Assembly: GCA_963693315.1 (NCBI GenBank)
Contig: OY856188.1
Location: forward strand, 264,797,114-264,861,113
Length of the DNA stretch: 64,000 nucleotides
Direction: 5' to 3'
From: Diogma glabrata
Lineage: Eukaryota > Arthropoda > Insecta > Diptera > Cylindrotomidae
Numbering within the stretch: position 1 is the first letter of the stretch; each line of letters begins with the position of its first letter. Of the stretch, positions 45,151-57,160 are shown in pieces. The notes beneath the pieces are model-generated. The model ran no database searches. It was not told the origin of the DNA and saw nothing but the letters and a program-made list of their open reading frames with translations. The translations under genes were made by a program, and so were the position numbers.

Positions 45151-46416
45151 ACTTCGGTCTGAAAGACCTAAGTATTACATTCATGAGCTAAAAGTGAAAT
45201 TCTGAACCCCACTTTTTTCGACGTTTTAGGACCTTCTGATTCTAAAAAAGCAAAAAAAAACTTATGTCTGTCTGCCGGTCGGCCAGCCGTTACAATCGAC
45301 GAATCTAGAAAACAGCTGAATGGATTTAAAAAATGTTGGTTCCTAAAAATAGGTATATTCAATGGTAAGAGCCGAAAGGACGATGTGTTCAACAAATGTA
45401 CTGGAACTGTGTCAAAAAATCGTCAAGTGTGTCAAAACAAGGAAATTTGCATATTTCTTGCTTTAAAAACGTTAATTTTAAGTGATAATGAGTAGAAACA
45501 GACAATGCGGAGAAATCTTGATGATCGAGATTGGTATGTGAGACCAAAAACTGACAAAAAAATGTTGTCAAGTGTGTCAAAAGAAAGATTTTTATTTATT
45601 TTTTTCCCTAATTTTTTGGAAAGACATAAAATTAATTATTTGTATGGCATGAAATTTTATTAATATTATAGATAATTATGGCATTATAAGTTTGTCAAAA
45701 AAATAATGTCAAGTGTGTCAAAAAATGATTTCATTTATTTTTTTAGCCAATTTTTTGGGAAAAAAAATTTTTGCTGTTTTTATGACGTAAATGTAATTGA
45801 AAAGAAATTGGACATAGAAAATTTTTGAATTTGTTATAGTTTTTTAATTATTTTTGGAATTTTGAAAAAAAGTTTCAATTTTTGATTTTGTAAGAATTAT
45901 TGGAATATTTTTAGAGTTTTGAAAAACTTTAAATTTTTGATTTTATTATAATTTTTGGAATTTTGAAAAAAGTTTCAATTTTTGCTATATTTTTAGAATT
46001 TTGGAAAGTTTTAATTTTTGATTTTGTTATAATTTTTGCAATATTTTTAGAATTTTGAAAAAAAATAGAATTCATATTTATTTTTAGAATTTTGAAAAAA
46101 TTTTCAATTTTTATTTTGTAAGAATTTTCGGAATATTTTTAAAATTTTGAGAAATTAAAAATTTTTGGTTTTATTATAATTTTTGGAATTTTGAAAAAAA
46201 TTTTAATTTTTAATGTTGTTATAATTTTTCCAATATTTTTAGAATTTTGAAAGAAATATGAATTTCTCATTTTGTAATATTTTCTCGAAACGCTAAATAT
46301 ACATCGCTGACCAAAACTAAAAACAGTGTCCTCATAAAAGTTTTTTGTCGAAAACTATATCAAAATCCTTAACCCAGACCAAAGTGTTGATATCTTGATA
46401 TTTCAGCCCATCCATA
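45151..46416 (-). mobile_element. HINE-like copy, inverted
   Basis: Opens with ACTTCGGTCTGAAAGACC, the complement of the family right end. Then come the complement of AATGTAATACTTAGG, the GGTCGGCCAGCCGTTACAAT block, units with CAAGTGTGTCAAAA (45420-45740), and the A-rich array inverted (45830-46260). It ends with CTTAACCCAGACCAAAGTG and TTTCAGCCCATCCATATT. Both ends are present, so this is the most complete uninterrupted copy in the window (about 1.27 kb). Confidence 0.8.
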
Positions 46417-48014
46417 TTTACATGGTTAAGATCACAAACAATTCAATTATAATGTTTTTTTACTATGTCTTCACTTATTCACTTTTAGGGCTTGTATATT
46501 CGGATATCGGATACCCGAGTACCCTAGGAATTTACTAAAATCTTAATTACTTTAATATCCGGATAATAGCTACGGGTGCCCATGTGTCGCAATAAAAATT
46601 CTTAAGGCAGACTTACGATCTCATTCGTTGATCTCGACAAAAAATTAATGTCCGAAAATGTATGTTGCACTAATAGTTTAGATCTTGTTTATTTTGTCAA
46701 CAATTTAACGTTTAATGACATTCAAAAAGTTCAACCGTACCGAAAGAACACAATTTGAGTAAAAACTTTTCACCGAGTTAAACACTAATTTTAAAACCAG
46801 CACTTCTGGATAGTGCATGTGTTACAAAAAGTTATATCGTGGTCTGTAATGTTATACACAAATATTCGAACATTAATTTGAATCCTATTTTATTTATTAA
46901 TTTTAAGTTTATTTTACCACTTTAAAAAAATACTAAACAACATATTTATTGTGATGTTTCTATGAAATTGCTGCACAATTGAAATTCAATAGCACTTACA
47001 CTGTTTTCACTATGATACTTCAAAATGCATTTAAAACAATTTAAAAAAATACTTGAACACAAACAGAAAATGCTTCACTTAAGTGATTTCGATATATGGG
47101 TTTTGGTGGAAATGCATTTTGCATTAATGTTTTTATTGATATAGAAAATCTAATCTGCAGATGGCTGAGTAATAAATAATAATGGTTTTTTAATTGTTGT
47201 TCAAAATCTAACAAAAAATACAAGTACAAGGTGGGGAACGGTATTTGATTTATAATTGCTTTAAAGCATATTAAATTTCAATCATGCGTTTCAAAGTTCC
47301 AAAGGTCTAAGTAATGCATTACAACCACAAACGAGCAACCAACTCGTTTTAAAATCACAATATACATTTTAAGCATAAAGTCGTAGTAAAAAGATTATTT
47401 TCTTTAAAATTATTAAATCCAATTAAATTTTTTCGGAAGATTAATTTTGAATTTAAATTTTTGCAAATATCTTTGAATATGATATAAAATTATTATATAT
47501 ATTTGACTGAAACCAATTAAATAATTATTCATATCCTCAAACAATAAAATTGGTAAACACACGCAACAACATCAAAAGAATCACTTTGTAAGATTATTCG
47601 TGTATATTCTACATATATTTAATGAAAACGTGTAGATGTATCTATAAGGAAGATTAACGATCTTTTTGTTTATCAGTTGTTATAATCATGTAATGTGAAA
47701 CTGTGTAATTTGTAAGACTTTGTGGAGGCAGTAAATCAAAACCTAAGATTTAATAACTGTGTATTTTTTATAGGAATGTTTGTTATTGAATTTACAAAAT
47801 AGGATTATGTTGTCAATGGTGAACAATTTTTTTTAAATCACCCTTTAAGTAGCTATTTTGAAAGTCATTACTCATTATATTTGATTGTGATAATATTGTG
47901 GGAAATAGAATAAGAGAGTCACCATTCTGGCTCAAATGGTGAAGGAATTGAATTATTGGTATGTATGTATGTAATAGATTTAAAAAATCACAATAAATCT
48001 GCAAATTACGAAAA
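46417..48014. other. No recognisable gene
   Basis: AT-rich. A short palindrome-rich patch (TTCGGATATCGGATACCCG, 46500-46520, and ATATCCGGATAATAGC, 46555-46570) might be an element end. A GTAT tetranucleotide run occurs near 47960. Nothing coding. Confidence 0.5.
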
Positions 48015-50089
48015 CACTGTGGAACAAATTCAGGTTAGCAAAAGTTAGGTCGATTCTGAGAGTGAGGGGTGAAAATAGAGGCTAAATTAGAAGACCCGTA
48101 TTGCGGCGTTTGTTTATGTTAGTTCGAATTTCTTTTTAATCGACCTTCGAACTTTGCAGTCAAATGCCGATTTTCAGCATATTGTTTATATGGTTTTTTG
48201 GCTATAACTCGTTGACTAATTGATATTTTTTCAATCTGTAAGAGCCAAATTATTGCTAGAAACCTGTGCAACAATTAAAATTTTTAAAAAAATTGATTTA
48301 GAAAATTTTTGTGGTTCGTATGAAGCAAAATGTTAGAAAAATTATGTTTTCTACTACCCAACATAAAAAATCTACTTTCGATGTTTGTTCATTGCATCGA
48401 AAATTTCTTTTTCGTCACCAGTGATAAAAAAACCTATACAAATTACTTTCGTACCTAGTGACGAAAGTGAGTTTTTAAAAGCCATCTATTTTCTAATTTC
48501 TTAACTAGAATAAATTATCCTAGAACACCCGTTTAGAGAATCAATTGATTGAATGAAATAATTTTTTAGTGTTAATTTGTCTTTCTTGGGAAGATGACGT
48601 TAATTAATTTTTGAATTATTTACGGACAATTTACATTAAAAATGTAAAAATAGTATAATAGTTAACTATATAAGATTCAAATATTCTTTTTAAATAGTAT
48701 GGTAACAAACAGTTGGTGTTAAGATATTTAAAAAAAAATGATTTCACCTATTTATTTAAGAAAACCGAAAAAAAATATTTATTTACATGAAATATTTTAT
48801 GTTGTTTTAAAATATATCAGGAATTTACGTAACGGCATCCCCATATAAAAACTAAATCAAAACTGTTGTTTTTATTTTAGACTTGACTTTGTATATTAGA
48901 AAACCGTCTTTAGTTGTAAGCATACAAGACGGGAAATGCAAAAAACAATAAACCTTTAAGGATGTGTTATTTAATGATTTTAGGGACTTTATAAAGCAAT
49001 AAAGCAATGGAAAAGTCTTATTTTGGTGTTTTGCGGTTTTAGCCGTAAAAACTTTTCTAATAAAGATATCTACTCGACCAATGTGGCATTAGAAAGTGGA
49101 AAGATGATTGTTTTTAAGACAAAAATAAAAATTCACATAATTCATACACTTAAAAAATATCAGGGTTTAGAAAATACGAGTATTTTATTGATTTCTTGTG
49201 ATTTTTAATTGACACCAGGATCTGCACTGTTGAATTTAAAAGTTCAATCGTTCTCAGATATCAAAGTCCATATATTGTAAGATAATTAAAAATTAAAATC
49301 GACTCGTTTGGTCAACTCTTAACTAAAAAAATCTTTGTTTGAAATTTTAGCATATTTAGCATATTTGCATATTTCAGGCTACAATTTGGACGTGTTTGAT
49401 AAGAGACAAAAATTTGAAATTGGTTGGATACTTAGTTCTTACCTTTAACTTTAAAAAACTTTAAGGTTAGTTTTGTTTTTTCCTTTTATCGCACATTTAC
49501 AGGCGTTTAAAGAGAAGCAAACATTATGCTCTAAAAATAAGAATATTCATATTATTTTAAAGAAATCCTCTAATAATTTGCTAATTTGTTTCGATTCCGG
49601 CCTTAACAAACATAAAAGGATTTATGTATGTCAATAATATTTAAACATGCTCTTCTAGTTAATTGCTTTGCTGCGTCATTCAATTTCAGTCAATAATAGA
49701 TGTTTATGTGTAGTCAAGAAATTTTTGTTATGAGAAGCGTTAGTATTTTATGGTGATATAATTCGAATTTAAAAAAAAAAAAAGTGGGTGTCTTTAGAGA
49801 ATATTGTAAAAATATTCAGTGAAAAAAATAATAAAAATACTGGAGTGCTCAATTGGCTTATTGTTACGAGAAAATTGTCATAAGCTGGCGCATTCATGAT
49901 CATCGAAATTAATCCGTGAAGATAAAATAAGTGTAAGTGATAATTTTTTATTGAATAAGCGATTAAATGTCGTATCTATTGTTAATATTTGTACATACCA
50001 TTATAAAAAATATATTACGTATTTTTTCCATGTATTCCGAAATAAGTGTTGTGATCCATTAAATGTTCACAAGAATAGTAAATTCTTGT

Positions 50090-50465
50090 ATGAGCTTAGA
50101 ATGAAGGCAATTCTTCCGTCATAAACAAAAACACCGTAACTCAAAAAATGTAAAAAATGAGTTTATTCTGCCTTATCAGTCACAAAGCATTATTCTATGA
50201 TCCTGCTAAATAAAAACATGGTTAAGTAACTCTAAACATGAAAATTTCAATTCAGAAAACTACGTAAAATTGAAAAATATATGTTAAATATCTAAGACTA
50301 TTTTAGTCTTTGTCGTTTATCTCAGTTCCAACATTTTGGTAGTTACGGTGTTTTTGCTTATGACGGCAGAATTCTTCACGAGGATGAAGTTTCCCGAAAC
50401 GAGCGTAGCGAGTGGAGGGAATCATCCGAGTGAAGAATTGCCATTATCCTAAGCGAATACAAGAT
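50090..50465. mobile_element. MITE with about 45-bp inverted repeats
   Basis: The left arm, from CTTAGAATGAAGGCAATTCT to ACACCGTAACT, pairs with the right arm AGTTACGGTGTTTTTGC...GACGGCAGAATTC. A second palindromic unit follows: GAATTCTTCACGAGGATGAA pairs with the AATCATCCGAGTGAAGAATTG region, around CGAAACGAGCGTAGCGAGTG. It ends GCCATTATCCTAAGC. Compact and GC-richer than its surroundings; non-coding. Confidence 0.65.
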
Positions 50466-50639
50466 GCTATTTTATCCACGACTGTAAATTTTTCGTTTAA
50501 TTTCCAGTTTTCATGCAAAAATTTGTATCGCCATATTGATATAAATACATCAAAGATAGCGAAAAACAAAACAAGTTTGTTGTTTAATTTGTTAGGGGAA
50601 TATTTAATAAACTATAGAACGGTTAAAGAATTTTAATCA

Positions 50640-50945
50640 AATTCACTAGTTGTAAAATTCACTGTAAGGAAAGGTAGCCTGCAACGAGCTGCAGATCATC
50701 ATATACTAACACCTAGAGCGATGTTTGATTTTTGTGTTAACCAAATGCCTGCTATAGAATTTTTTTTATATCCAATCCTGATGTTGATGCTACCGAAACA
50801 TTTTTGTCAAGGAGATTTATGGATATTAATACAATTAAAAATACGAGGACCTATCACAGTTCTGGTCCGCTTTCCCACAGTCAATTAAGAGTACGAAAGT
50901 TTTCAGCATCTGATTACTTTGGAACTGTGAATATTGTAGGATAAA
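50640..50945 (+). pseudogene. C-terminal remnant of an unidentified transposon protein
   Basis: In two frames the plus strand reads GSLQRAADHHILTPRAMFDF, MPAIEFF, then NPDVDATETFLSRRFMD, INTIKNTRTYHSSGPLSH and VRKFSASDYFGTVNIV. The spacing of LQR, ILTP, FF and TRTYH resembles the C-terminal region of a widespread insect transposon protein that I know by pattern but cannot name with certainty. It is probably the remains of the transposase of the 525-bp TIR element that surrounds it. Confidence 0.45.
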
Positions 50946-51984
50946 ATGTTAAATTTAAAAAATAAAATAACACTTAATACCATGGTTTCTAATATCATTT
51001 ATTTATCCACTTATCTGAACATGAAAAAATTTTATCGACCAAAATTAAATAAACACTTTAAATTTGAAACCATTTTTCTTTATTTTTATTCAAAACTATA
51101 GTGTTGTGGACAAAACAAAAGCCTGAAAGTTTTAGTGAAGACTAATTGTAGCAGTAAAATTAAATTTTTAGTTATAAAGATCATCGTGGTTACATTATTA
51201 ATACTTATTTTTAAACAATAAATTTGTCAGTGGATAAGTACTCAGGTCAGTATAAAAATATACTAAAAAATAATATAAAAAAACAAACAAATGGCTATGA
51301 TGTTTGCTTCTCTTTAAACGCCTGTAAATGTGCGATAAGAGGAAAAAACAAAACTAACCTTGAAGTTTTTCAAAGTTTAAGGTAAGAACTAAGTATCCTG
51401 CCAATTTCAAAATTTTGTCTCTTATCAAACACGTCCAAATTGTAGCCTGAAATATGCAAATATGCTAAAATTTCAAAATTTCAAGCAAAGATTTTTTTCA
51501 TTAAGAGTTGACCAAACGAGTCGATTTTAATTTTTAATTATCTTACAATATATGCACTTTGATATCTGAGAACGATTAGACTTTTAAATTCAACAGTGCA
51601 GATCCTGGTGTCAATTGAAAGTCACAAAAAATCAATAAAATACTCGTATTTTCAAATCCCTGTTTTTTTTTCAGGTATATATGAATTATTTGAATTTTTA
51701 TTTTGTTTTAGAAACAATTATCTTTCTGCTTTCCAATGTCATTTCGGTCGAGTAGATATCTTTATTAGAAAAGTTTTTACGGCTAAAACCGCAAAAATAA
51801 GACTTTTCCATTGCTTTATTTTGTGTGTCACCGGAAGTGGCGTGTGCGAAAATTCAATCCCTATGGATTTTGGTTTTTGGAACCCTAAAGAACATTTCCA
51901 CAAAGTTTAAGCAAAATCTAAAATAGTGCAGCAACGTTTTTTGTTTTTTTTTCGATGATTTCATATGGAATGACTCTTTCAGCA

Positions 51985-52125
51985 TCGTTGAAAAATATAC
52001 TATTTTTTTCATGCTTTTTGAAAATATTTTCCACAAAACTAAGTCTTTTTTGTTTTCTGTTTGATCTATAATATGCTTCTCAGTTTCTTCAACAAATTTC
52101 ATTTGAAAAGAAAATGGTCTTAGTC
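51985..52125. repeat. Displaced inner part of the CACTG-element left TIR
   Basis: This segment (CATGCTTTTTGAAAATATTT through GTTTCTTCAACAAATTTC) is the complement of 54440-54570 in the right TIR. In the left TIR the homologous sequence stops at about 48355. The gap is filled by the 525-bp TIR element, which shows the order of insertion. The minus-strand open frame here (FVEETEKHIIDQ) also appears in the right TIR on the plus strand and reads through both copies only because it lies in the repeat. Confidence 0.75.
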
Positions 52126-52500
52126 GATAATTTGCGTTAAAAATCCCAAAACCATTAAATAAATAGCAATTTAGGTAGAAGTAATTAAAATGGGAAGTTC
52201 AAAGAATTAGGAATTAGTAAAACAACTTTTTTGTTTTCAACCACCGCACAGGTAGCGATTTTTTTTTATTTCGTACAAGTGAACTAATTTCAAAAATAAA
52301 GATTCAGTTAAGACTCGAAACTCAGCCGAAGCTGATGTCTTTTAATTTTCGCTCGGTCGTGATAAAATTCACTATTAATTTTTTTGGAACTTATTTCATT
52401 TTGGGAGTGATTTAAGTTAAGTGCATCGGTTCATAAAAATAACAAAAAAAAAACGTTGCATAATATGTATTGTATTAAAAATGTCGGAACTAAAATGTAA

Positions 52501-54264
52501 ATGGACCATTTTTGTAATGTTTGTGGACGTTTCATAGCAAGCGATGAAAAATGTGGCAATGTGAGTGTTTTGTTTTTGGAAGCCTATAAACAATATTTTT
52601 CGCAAGAGTTTATCAGTGACGTAAACTATGCCCCTAAAAAAGTTTGCTTTAATTGCTATTCAACTCTTATGCAATGGAAAAGTGAAAAGAAGAAGGCTAT
52701 ATGCCTGTTGGTATACCAATGATGTGGTTAGACAACAGCCCGCATCAAGAAGAAAATTGCTAAGGATGTATCAACTACCATAAAGTTTGAATAGAATGAA
52801 AGCAAAGAATAAAACTTATGTAGCAGTGCCAAGTGCCCATTAGCGCACTCAGAATTCGTTCCAGTACCAACATACTGAAGTATTGATCTTCAAACAGATA
52901 TCAGTACTACAACCGCCGCTGCTACATCCATGGATTTCTTCTCAAAATATGGCCCTGGTGAAGGTACATCCTATGAAACATCAAAGGACCCAATCCTAGT
53001 CACACAAAACCAATTGGATCGAATTGTTGCAAATTTGTGTTTGACTCAGAAAAAATCAGAACTACTGGCTTCATTTTTGAAAGGAAATAATTTGCTGGCG
53101 AAAGGTACCAAAGTAACAGCATATCGTAAACGCCAAAAAGAGTTAGAAAAGTTCTTCAATGTGAATGATGCAAAAAAATTCGCTTATTGCAACGATATTG
53201 AAAAGTTAATGGAGACGATAGGGTTAACCTATAAAAAAGATGATTGGCGTTTATTCATCAATAGTTCACTAATCAGCTTAAAAGTTGTGCTTTTGCACAA
53301 GACAAATAGAATGCCTTCTGTTCCGATTGCGTATAGCACTGACACTAGTGAAAATTTCGATAATTTGAAACACATTCTGGAAGTAGTCAAATATAACGAA
53401 CACCAGTGGCGCATTTGCTGCGACCTCAAAATAGTTTCATTGATTACAGGCTTAACAGCATCTGGCCGTCCAAAATATCCGTGTTTTTTGTGCGATTGGG
53501 ACTCACGATACGGAGAAGGTATTAAAGAAAGAAACCAGTATAAACAGCATAGCTGGAATAGTCGCATTGGACGGAGATTGCCTAAAGACAATAGGCTACA
53601 TGAAAGTCTTGTTCCTGAAATGAAAATTTTGTTGCCGTTGCTCCACATTAAAGTTCTGGCAGACCGAGAATTAAATGCATGGCTCGCATTGAAAGCAGTC
53701 ATTAAAGGACTTTTGGGTAAAGAACGCAAAGACAACTACAGGCAATCTGTTGCAAACATGTTGGCACCTTTCGATGAAATTAAGGTTAATATGTCGTACA
53801 AAATGTATCTCTTGCATCAGCATCTTGTTCAACTCGCTCAACAATTGCCAACTGAATCTGATGAGCAAGGCGAACGTTATCACCAAACTGCGCTTCCATT
53901 TGAAATAAGGTAACTATAGAGTGCGCATATTTTGAATTCCTAGATTTTTCTAATATCTTTGTCAGAGTGCACAATTTAAACATGTTAACGATTGAAAACT
54001 ATTTTCGTTTCAGGTACAGAGGAAAGAAATCTCCAGATGCAATACTCGCTGAAATTTGTTTGTGGTTTTAAGAACACCTTTAAAGAAGAAGAAGACGAAG
54101 AAAAAGAGGAAGAAGGGGAAGACAAAGGTGAAATTCCAGAATATCTGTTGGACGAAATTATCAACCTTTCTGATGATGATGACGATGACCAAGATATTAG
54201 AGAGAGCAGTGATGTTGATCCACAGCCGCCTGCTAAACGGCAACTAGCCAAATCATTAATTTAA
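52501..54264 (+). pseudogene. Transposase of the CACTG element (Chapaev/CMC-like)
   Basis: The N-terminus has a cysteine-rich block: CNVCGRFI and KKVCFNC, ending near 52710. After a +1 shift the text PVGIPMMWLDNSPHQEENC follows to about 52770. After an unreadable stretch the main frame opens at 52930: LTQKKSELLASFLK, then WRLFINSSLISLKVVLLHK, SVPIAYSTDTSE, WRICCDLKIVSLITGL (likely catalytic D), KYPCFLCDWDSR (C-x2-C), MKILLPLLHIKV and EQGERYHQ (likely catalytic E). An intron at 53909-54013 (GTAACT donor, TTTCAG acceptor) joins EIR to YRGKKSPDAILAEICLWF, the usual continuation. A one-base shift then leads into an acidic tail (EEEDEEKEEEGED ... SDDDDDDQD). Several lesions; inactive. Confidence 0.8.
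53909..54013 (+). other. Intron in the CACTG-element transposase
   Basis: GTAACTATAG donor after GAAATAAG and TTTTCGTTTCAG acceptor before GTACAGAGG. Splicing restores E-I-R-Y-R-G, in line with the ER(Y/F)xGR block seen after EQGERxHQ in this family. Length 105 bp. Confidence 0.7.
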
Positions 54265-54889
54265 TTTATTTAATTTTTTTACTTAAAACTTTTCATAACT
54301 AACATTTCAAAATTATATTTTTTTCCATATTTTTATAATTTCTTTTCAATATTTCTTCAAAACCAACACTGAACAAAATTGGTACATAAAAAATGAGAAG
54401 TAAATTAATATTAAGCTGGAAAACGCAAGTTTTGTATTATGATTATTTTCTTTTCAAGTGAAATTTATTGAAGAAACTGAGAAGCATATTATAGATCAAC
54501 CTGAAAGCAAAAAAGACTTAGTTTTGTGGAAAATATTTTCAAAAAGCATGAAAAAAAAATAATTTTTCCAACATTTTGCTTCATATGCATCAGAAAAATT
54601 TTCTAAATCAATTTTTTAGAAATTTTTAATGGTTGCACAGGTCTCTAGCAATAATTTGGCTTTTACAGATTGAAAAAATATCAATTAGTCAACGAGTTAT
54701 AGCCAAAAAACCATATAAACAATATGCTGAAAATCAGCATTTGACTGCAAAGTTCGAAGGTCGATTAAAAATAAATTCGAACTAACATAAACAAACGCCA
54801 CGATACGGGTCTTCTAATTTAGCCTCTATTTTCACCCCTCACTCTCAGAATCGACCTAACTTTTGCTAACCTGAATTTGTTCCACAGTG

Positions 54890-55199
54890 AAATTTTAGTT
54901 CTTAGAAATTGATTGACTTAATTGATTGATTGAGAGCGTCTATCAGGTACGAATTTTAAAAGGAGTAAGACAAAGAGTACTTCTCACCGTTCCTCTTCAA
55001 TTTAAATTTTGAATTTATTTTTCTTGAAATTTTAGGGGATTTAAACATTTGTAAGTATTGTAGTACTTGGGAATCCAATTAATAATTTGAGATATGCTGA
55101 AAACACAGTTTTGTTGGCCATAAGTCTGGCAGATTTGCAGATCTTTGCAAATATACTGGCAATGAAAAAATCCAGATTAGGATTAGGTAGTTAGAAAGA
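54890..55199. other. No recognisable gene
   Basis: Flank of the CACTG element; begins with AAATTTTAG. It may include the start of the following LINE relic but no motif is readable. Confidence 0.4.
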
Positions 55200-56700
55200 A
55201 TAGGAACACTGAAAAAAACTCATAGCTTGTTGGTAGTGATTAATGACATTATTGAGAAGGTAACATCATAAGAGGAAGTACCATAAGATAACATCGGGCC
55301 AAGTTTTATACTGGATAAGGTGAGAGCAGCAATGAAAGATATGAAAAGTGGCAAGGCAGCAGGAATTGATGAGATACCAGTGGAAGTGTTGAGGTGTCTG
55401 CCAGAGGAAGGAATGAGAGAGTTTACACCACTATGTAACGAGATTAATGAAAGTGGGGAGTGGCCTGAGGACTTCTTGTGATCCGAAATGATTCCACTTG
55501 CCAAGAAAAAACGAACGAAGAAGTGTGAAGAACACAGAACCATCAGTCTAGGTGTGCATGCTGCTAAAATCTTGCTGAGAGTAATAAATAGGCGTATGAC
55601 AAGAGTGATGGAGGAGAGCGAGGACTAGCAGCAGTTCGGTTTTAAAAAGGGCATTGGTACAAGGGATGCACTGGGAGTCGTAAGGTTCATAGTGGAGTGC
55701 TATACAGAAAGGGACAGGGAGGTTTAGCTTTGCTTTGTAGACTTGAAAAAAAGCTTCGACTTGTCCATTGTGGGGGAAACTGTTGAACATTTTAAAACAG
55801 AAAGGAGTTGACTGGAGAGAAAGGAGGTTAGGTTAATAAGCAGGCTGTGTATGAATCAGAGAGTAGCTTTACGGGTTGGTACCAGCAGGACAAACTGGTT
55901 TGAGATTGGAAAAGGGGTGAAACAAGAATGTTGTTTATTGCCTACTCTTTTCAACATTTACATGGAAGAAATGGTGCAGGCATGCTAGAGGAACGATAAA
56001 GGAGTGAGTTTAGGAGAAAGGGAAGTTGCGTGCGTTCGATTCGCAGATGACACGGTGACCTTTGCAGAAAGTGAAAAAGAACTGAACAGAATGTTGAAAC
56101 ATCTAAAGGATATGGAAACTGTGTATGGGCTTAGAATTAATGTGCGAAAGTCAGAGGTAATGAAAATAGGAAAGAAAGAAATGTTTAACATCATTGTAGG
56201 TGAAGAAAGGCTAGAACAGGTTGAAAGGTACAAATATCTGTGAACTGAGGTGACAGGAGACTGAAGTGGAATAAGAGAAATAAAAACAAGGATTGGTATG
56301 GCAAAGCAGGTTTTCAGAGCAAAGAGAATACTGTTAAACAGTAAAATAGACATGACATTGGAGAAAAAAATGGTAACGTGCTTTGCGTGGAGCGTTATCT
56401 TGTACGGGTGTGAAACGTGGACCTTATCAAAAAGGGAAATTAGTAAGTTAGAGAGTTTTGAAATGTGGATTTGGAGACGAGTTCCTAAGATCAAGATGAT
56501 ACACAAGGTGAGAAATGAGGAAGTTCTAAGAAGAGCGGGAGAGGAACGTAGTCTAGTAAAAGAAATAGAGAAAAGAAAAAGGGATTGGATCGAACACGTA
56601 CTAAGAAAGCAATGTTTGTTAAGAGATGTTTTGGAAGGGTCTGTGGAGGGAGAAATATAAAGGGGAAGAAGAAAAAGAAAAATGATGGACAATATAAAAA
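55200..56700 (+). pseudogene. LINE reverse transcriptase with HVLR-type C-terminus
   Basis: Plus-strand RT text: MKSGKAAGIDEIPVEVL, SGEWPEDFL, EHRTISLGVHAAKILLRVIN, QQFGFKKGIGTRDAL, FVDLKKSFD (motif A), GVKQECCLLPTLFNIYMEEM (motif B), RFADDTVTFAES (motif C), YGLRINVRKSE. Then come YGCETWTLSKREI, LESFEMWIWRRVPKI, RDWIEHVLRKQCLLRDVLEG and a basic tail. Stops near 55480, 55627, 55727 and 55988, among others, show age. Same family as the minus-strand fragment at 24426-25270. Endonuclease not found. Confidence 0.82.
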
Positions 56701-56799
56701 CGGGTTACGGAAGGTAGGGAATGATGAAAGAAACGGCTCAGAAGAGAAACCTTTGGCGGCAACACCAGGGACCTGCGCAAACAACACTAATGATGATGA

Positions 56800-57160
56800 A
56801 CATCAAATAAATACCTTGGTTGTTACTTGACAAAGAATTGGGATATTATTCATTAGTCAGATGTGGATTCGCGACAAAACAGGCGTTTTGAAAATGAGGA
56901 AAGTACACACAATTCGAGATACGAATACTTCACTACGTGTACGTTTACGTCAATGGTTTGTATTCAGTAATCTTTTATATAATATTGAGGCTTAGACCTT
57001 AACGGAAGCTATTTGCAAAAACTGGTAGCATTTGAAATGTGAACTAGATGAATATTGAAAATGCGATGGACTGACTAACTATGTAGACTGAGATTATTAA
57101 AACCATCATGAAAAAAAATTTAAAATATTTTGGCCACGATACGAACCATATTAGTAAAAT
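56800..57160 (+). pseudogene. Second LINE C-terminal relic
   Basis: Degraded plus-strand text: NTLVVT / YLGCYLTKNWDY, QAF then KMRKVHTIRDTN, VRLRQWFVFSNLLYNIEA, TLTEAICKNW, then IIKTIMKKNLKYFGHDTN. This matches the order seen in C-terminal halves of this LINE type (thumb, YGxExWTL, YFGHVMR). It overlaps the tail of the previous LINE but repeats the same region, so it is a separate, older copy. Confidence 0.55.

Larger units (their letters stand above)
48998..51822. mobile_element. Nested DNA element with about 525-bp terminal inverted repeats
   Basis: The left arm (48998-49524) starts AATAAAGCAATGGAAAAGTC. It is complementary to the right arm (51299-51822) ending GACTTTTCCATTGCTTTATT. Shared landmarks are GCGGTTTTAGCCGTAAAAAC, TCTGCACTGTTGAATTTAAA, GGACGTGTTTGATAAGAGAC and CTTTAAACGCCTGTAAATGT (one strand or the other). 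It sits within the split left TIR of the CACTG element. The 1.8-kb interior has a small MITE and a coding remnant at 50640-50945. Superfamily not determined. Confidence 0.8.
48015..54889 (+). mobile_element. CACTG-ended DNA transposon, Chapaev/CMC-like
   Basis: The ends CACTGTGGAACAAATTCAGG (48015) and CCTGAATTTGTTCCACAGTG (54889) open terminal inverted repeats of about 450 bp. The right arm, about 54440-54889, is intact. The left arm is 48015 to about 48355 plus 51985-52125, split by another element. AAA flanks both ends, a possible 3-bp duplication. A plus-strand transposase pseudogene occupies 52501-54264. CACTG ends and a C-x2-C motif in the transposase point to the CMC (CACTA/Mirage/Chapaev) group; the exact superfamily is inferred. 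Confidence 0.75.

Noticed and set aside
51854..52102. 82-codon minus-strand frame (MKFVEETEKHIIDQ)
   Set aside because: The same text appears inverted in the right TIR near 54470; it is TIR sequence, without a protein family.
53229..53735. 168-codon open frame on the minus strand
   Set aside because: Mirror of the plus-strand transposase frame; no motif and composition expected of an antisense frame.
53992..54264. Stand-alone 90-codon acidic protein
   Set aside because: Its first residues lie in the intron; the acidic stretch is better explained as the frameshifted C-terminus of the CACTG-element transposase.
55985..56692. 235-codon minus-strand open frame rich in Ser, Leu and Phe
   Set aside because: Antisense of the plus-strand LINE RT with FADD and HVLR motifs; low-complexity hydrophobic text is typical of such shadows.
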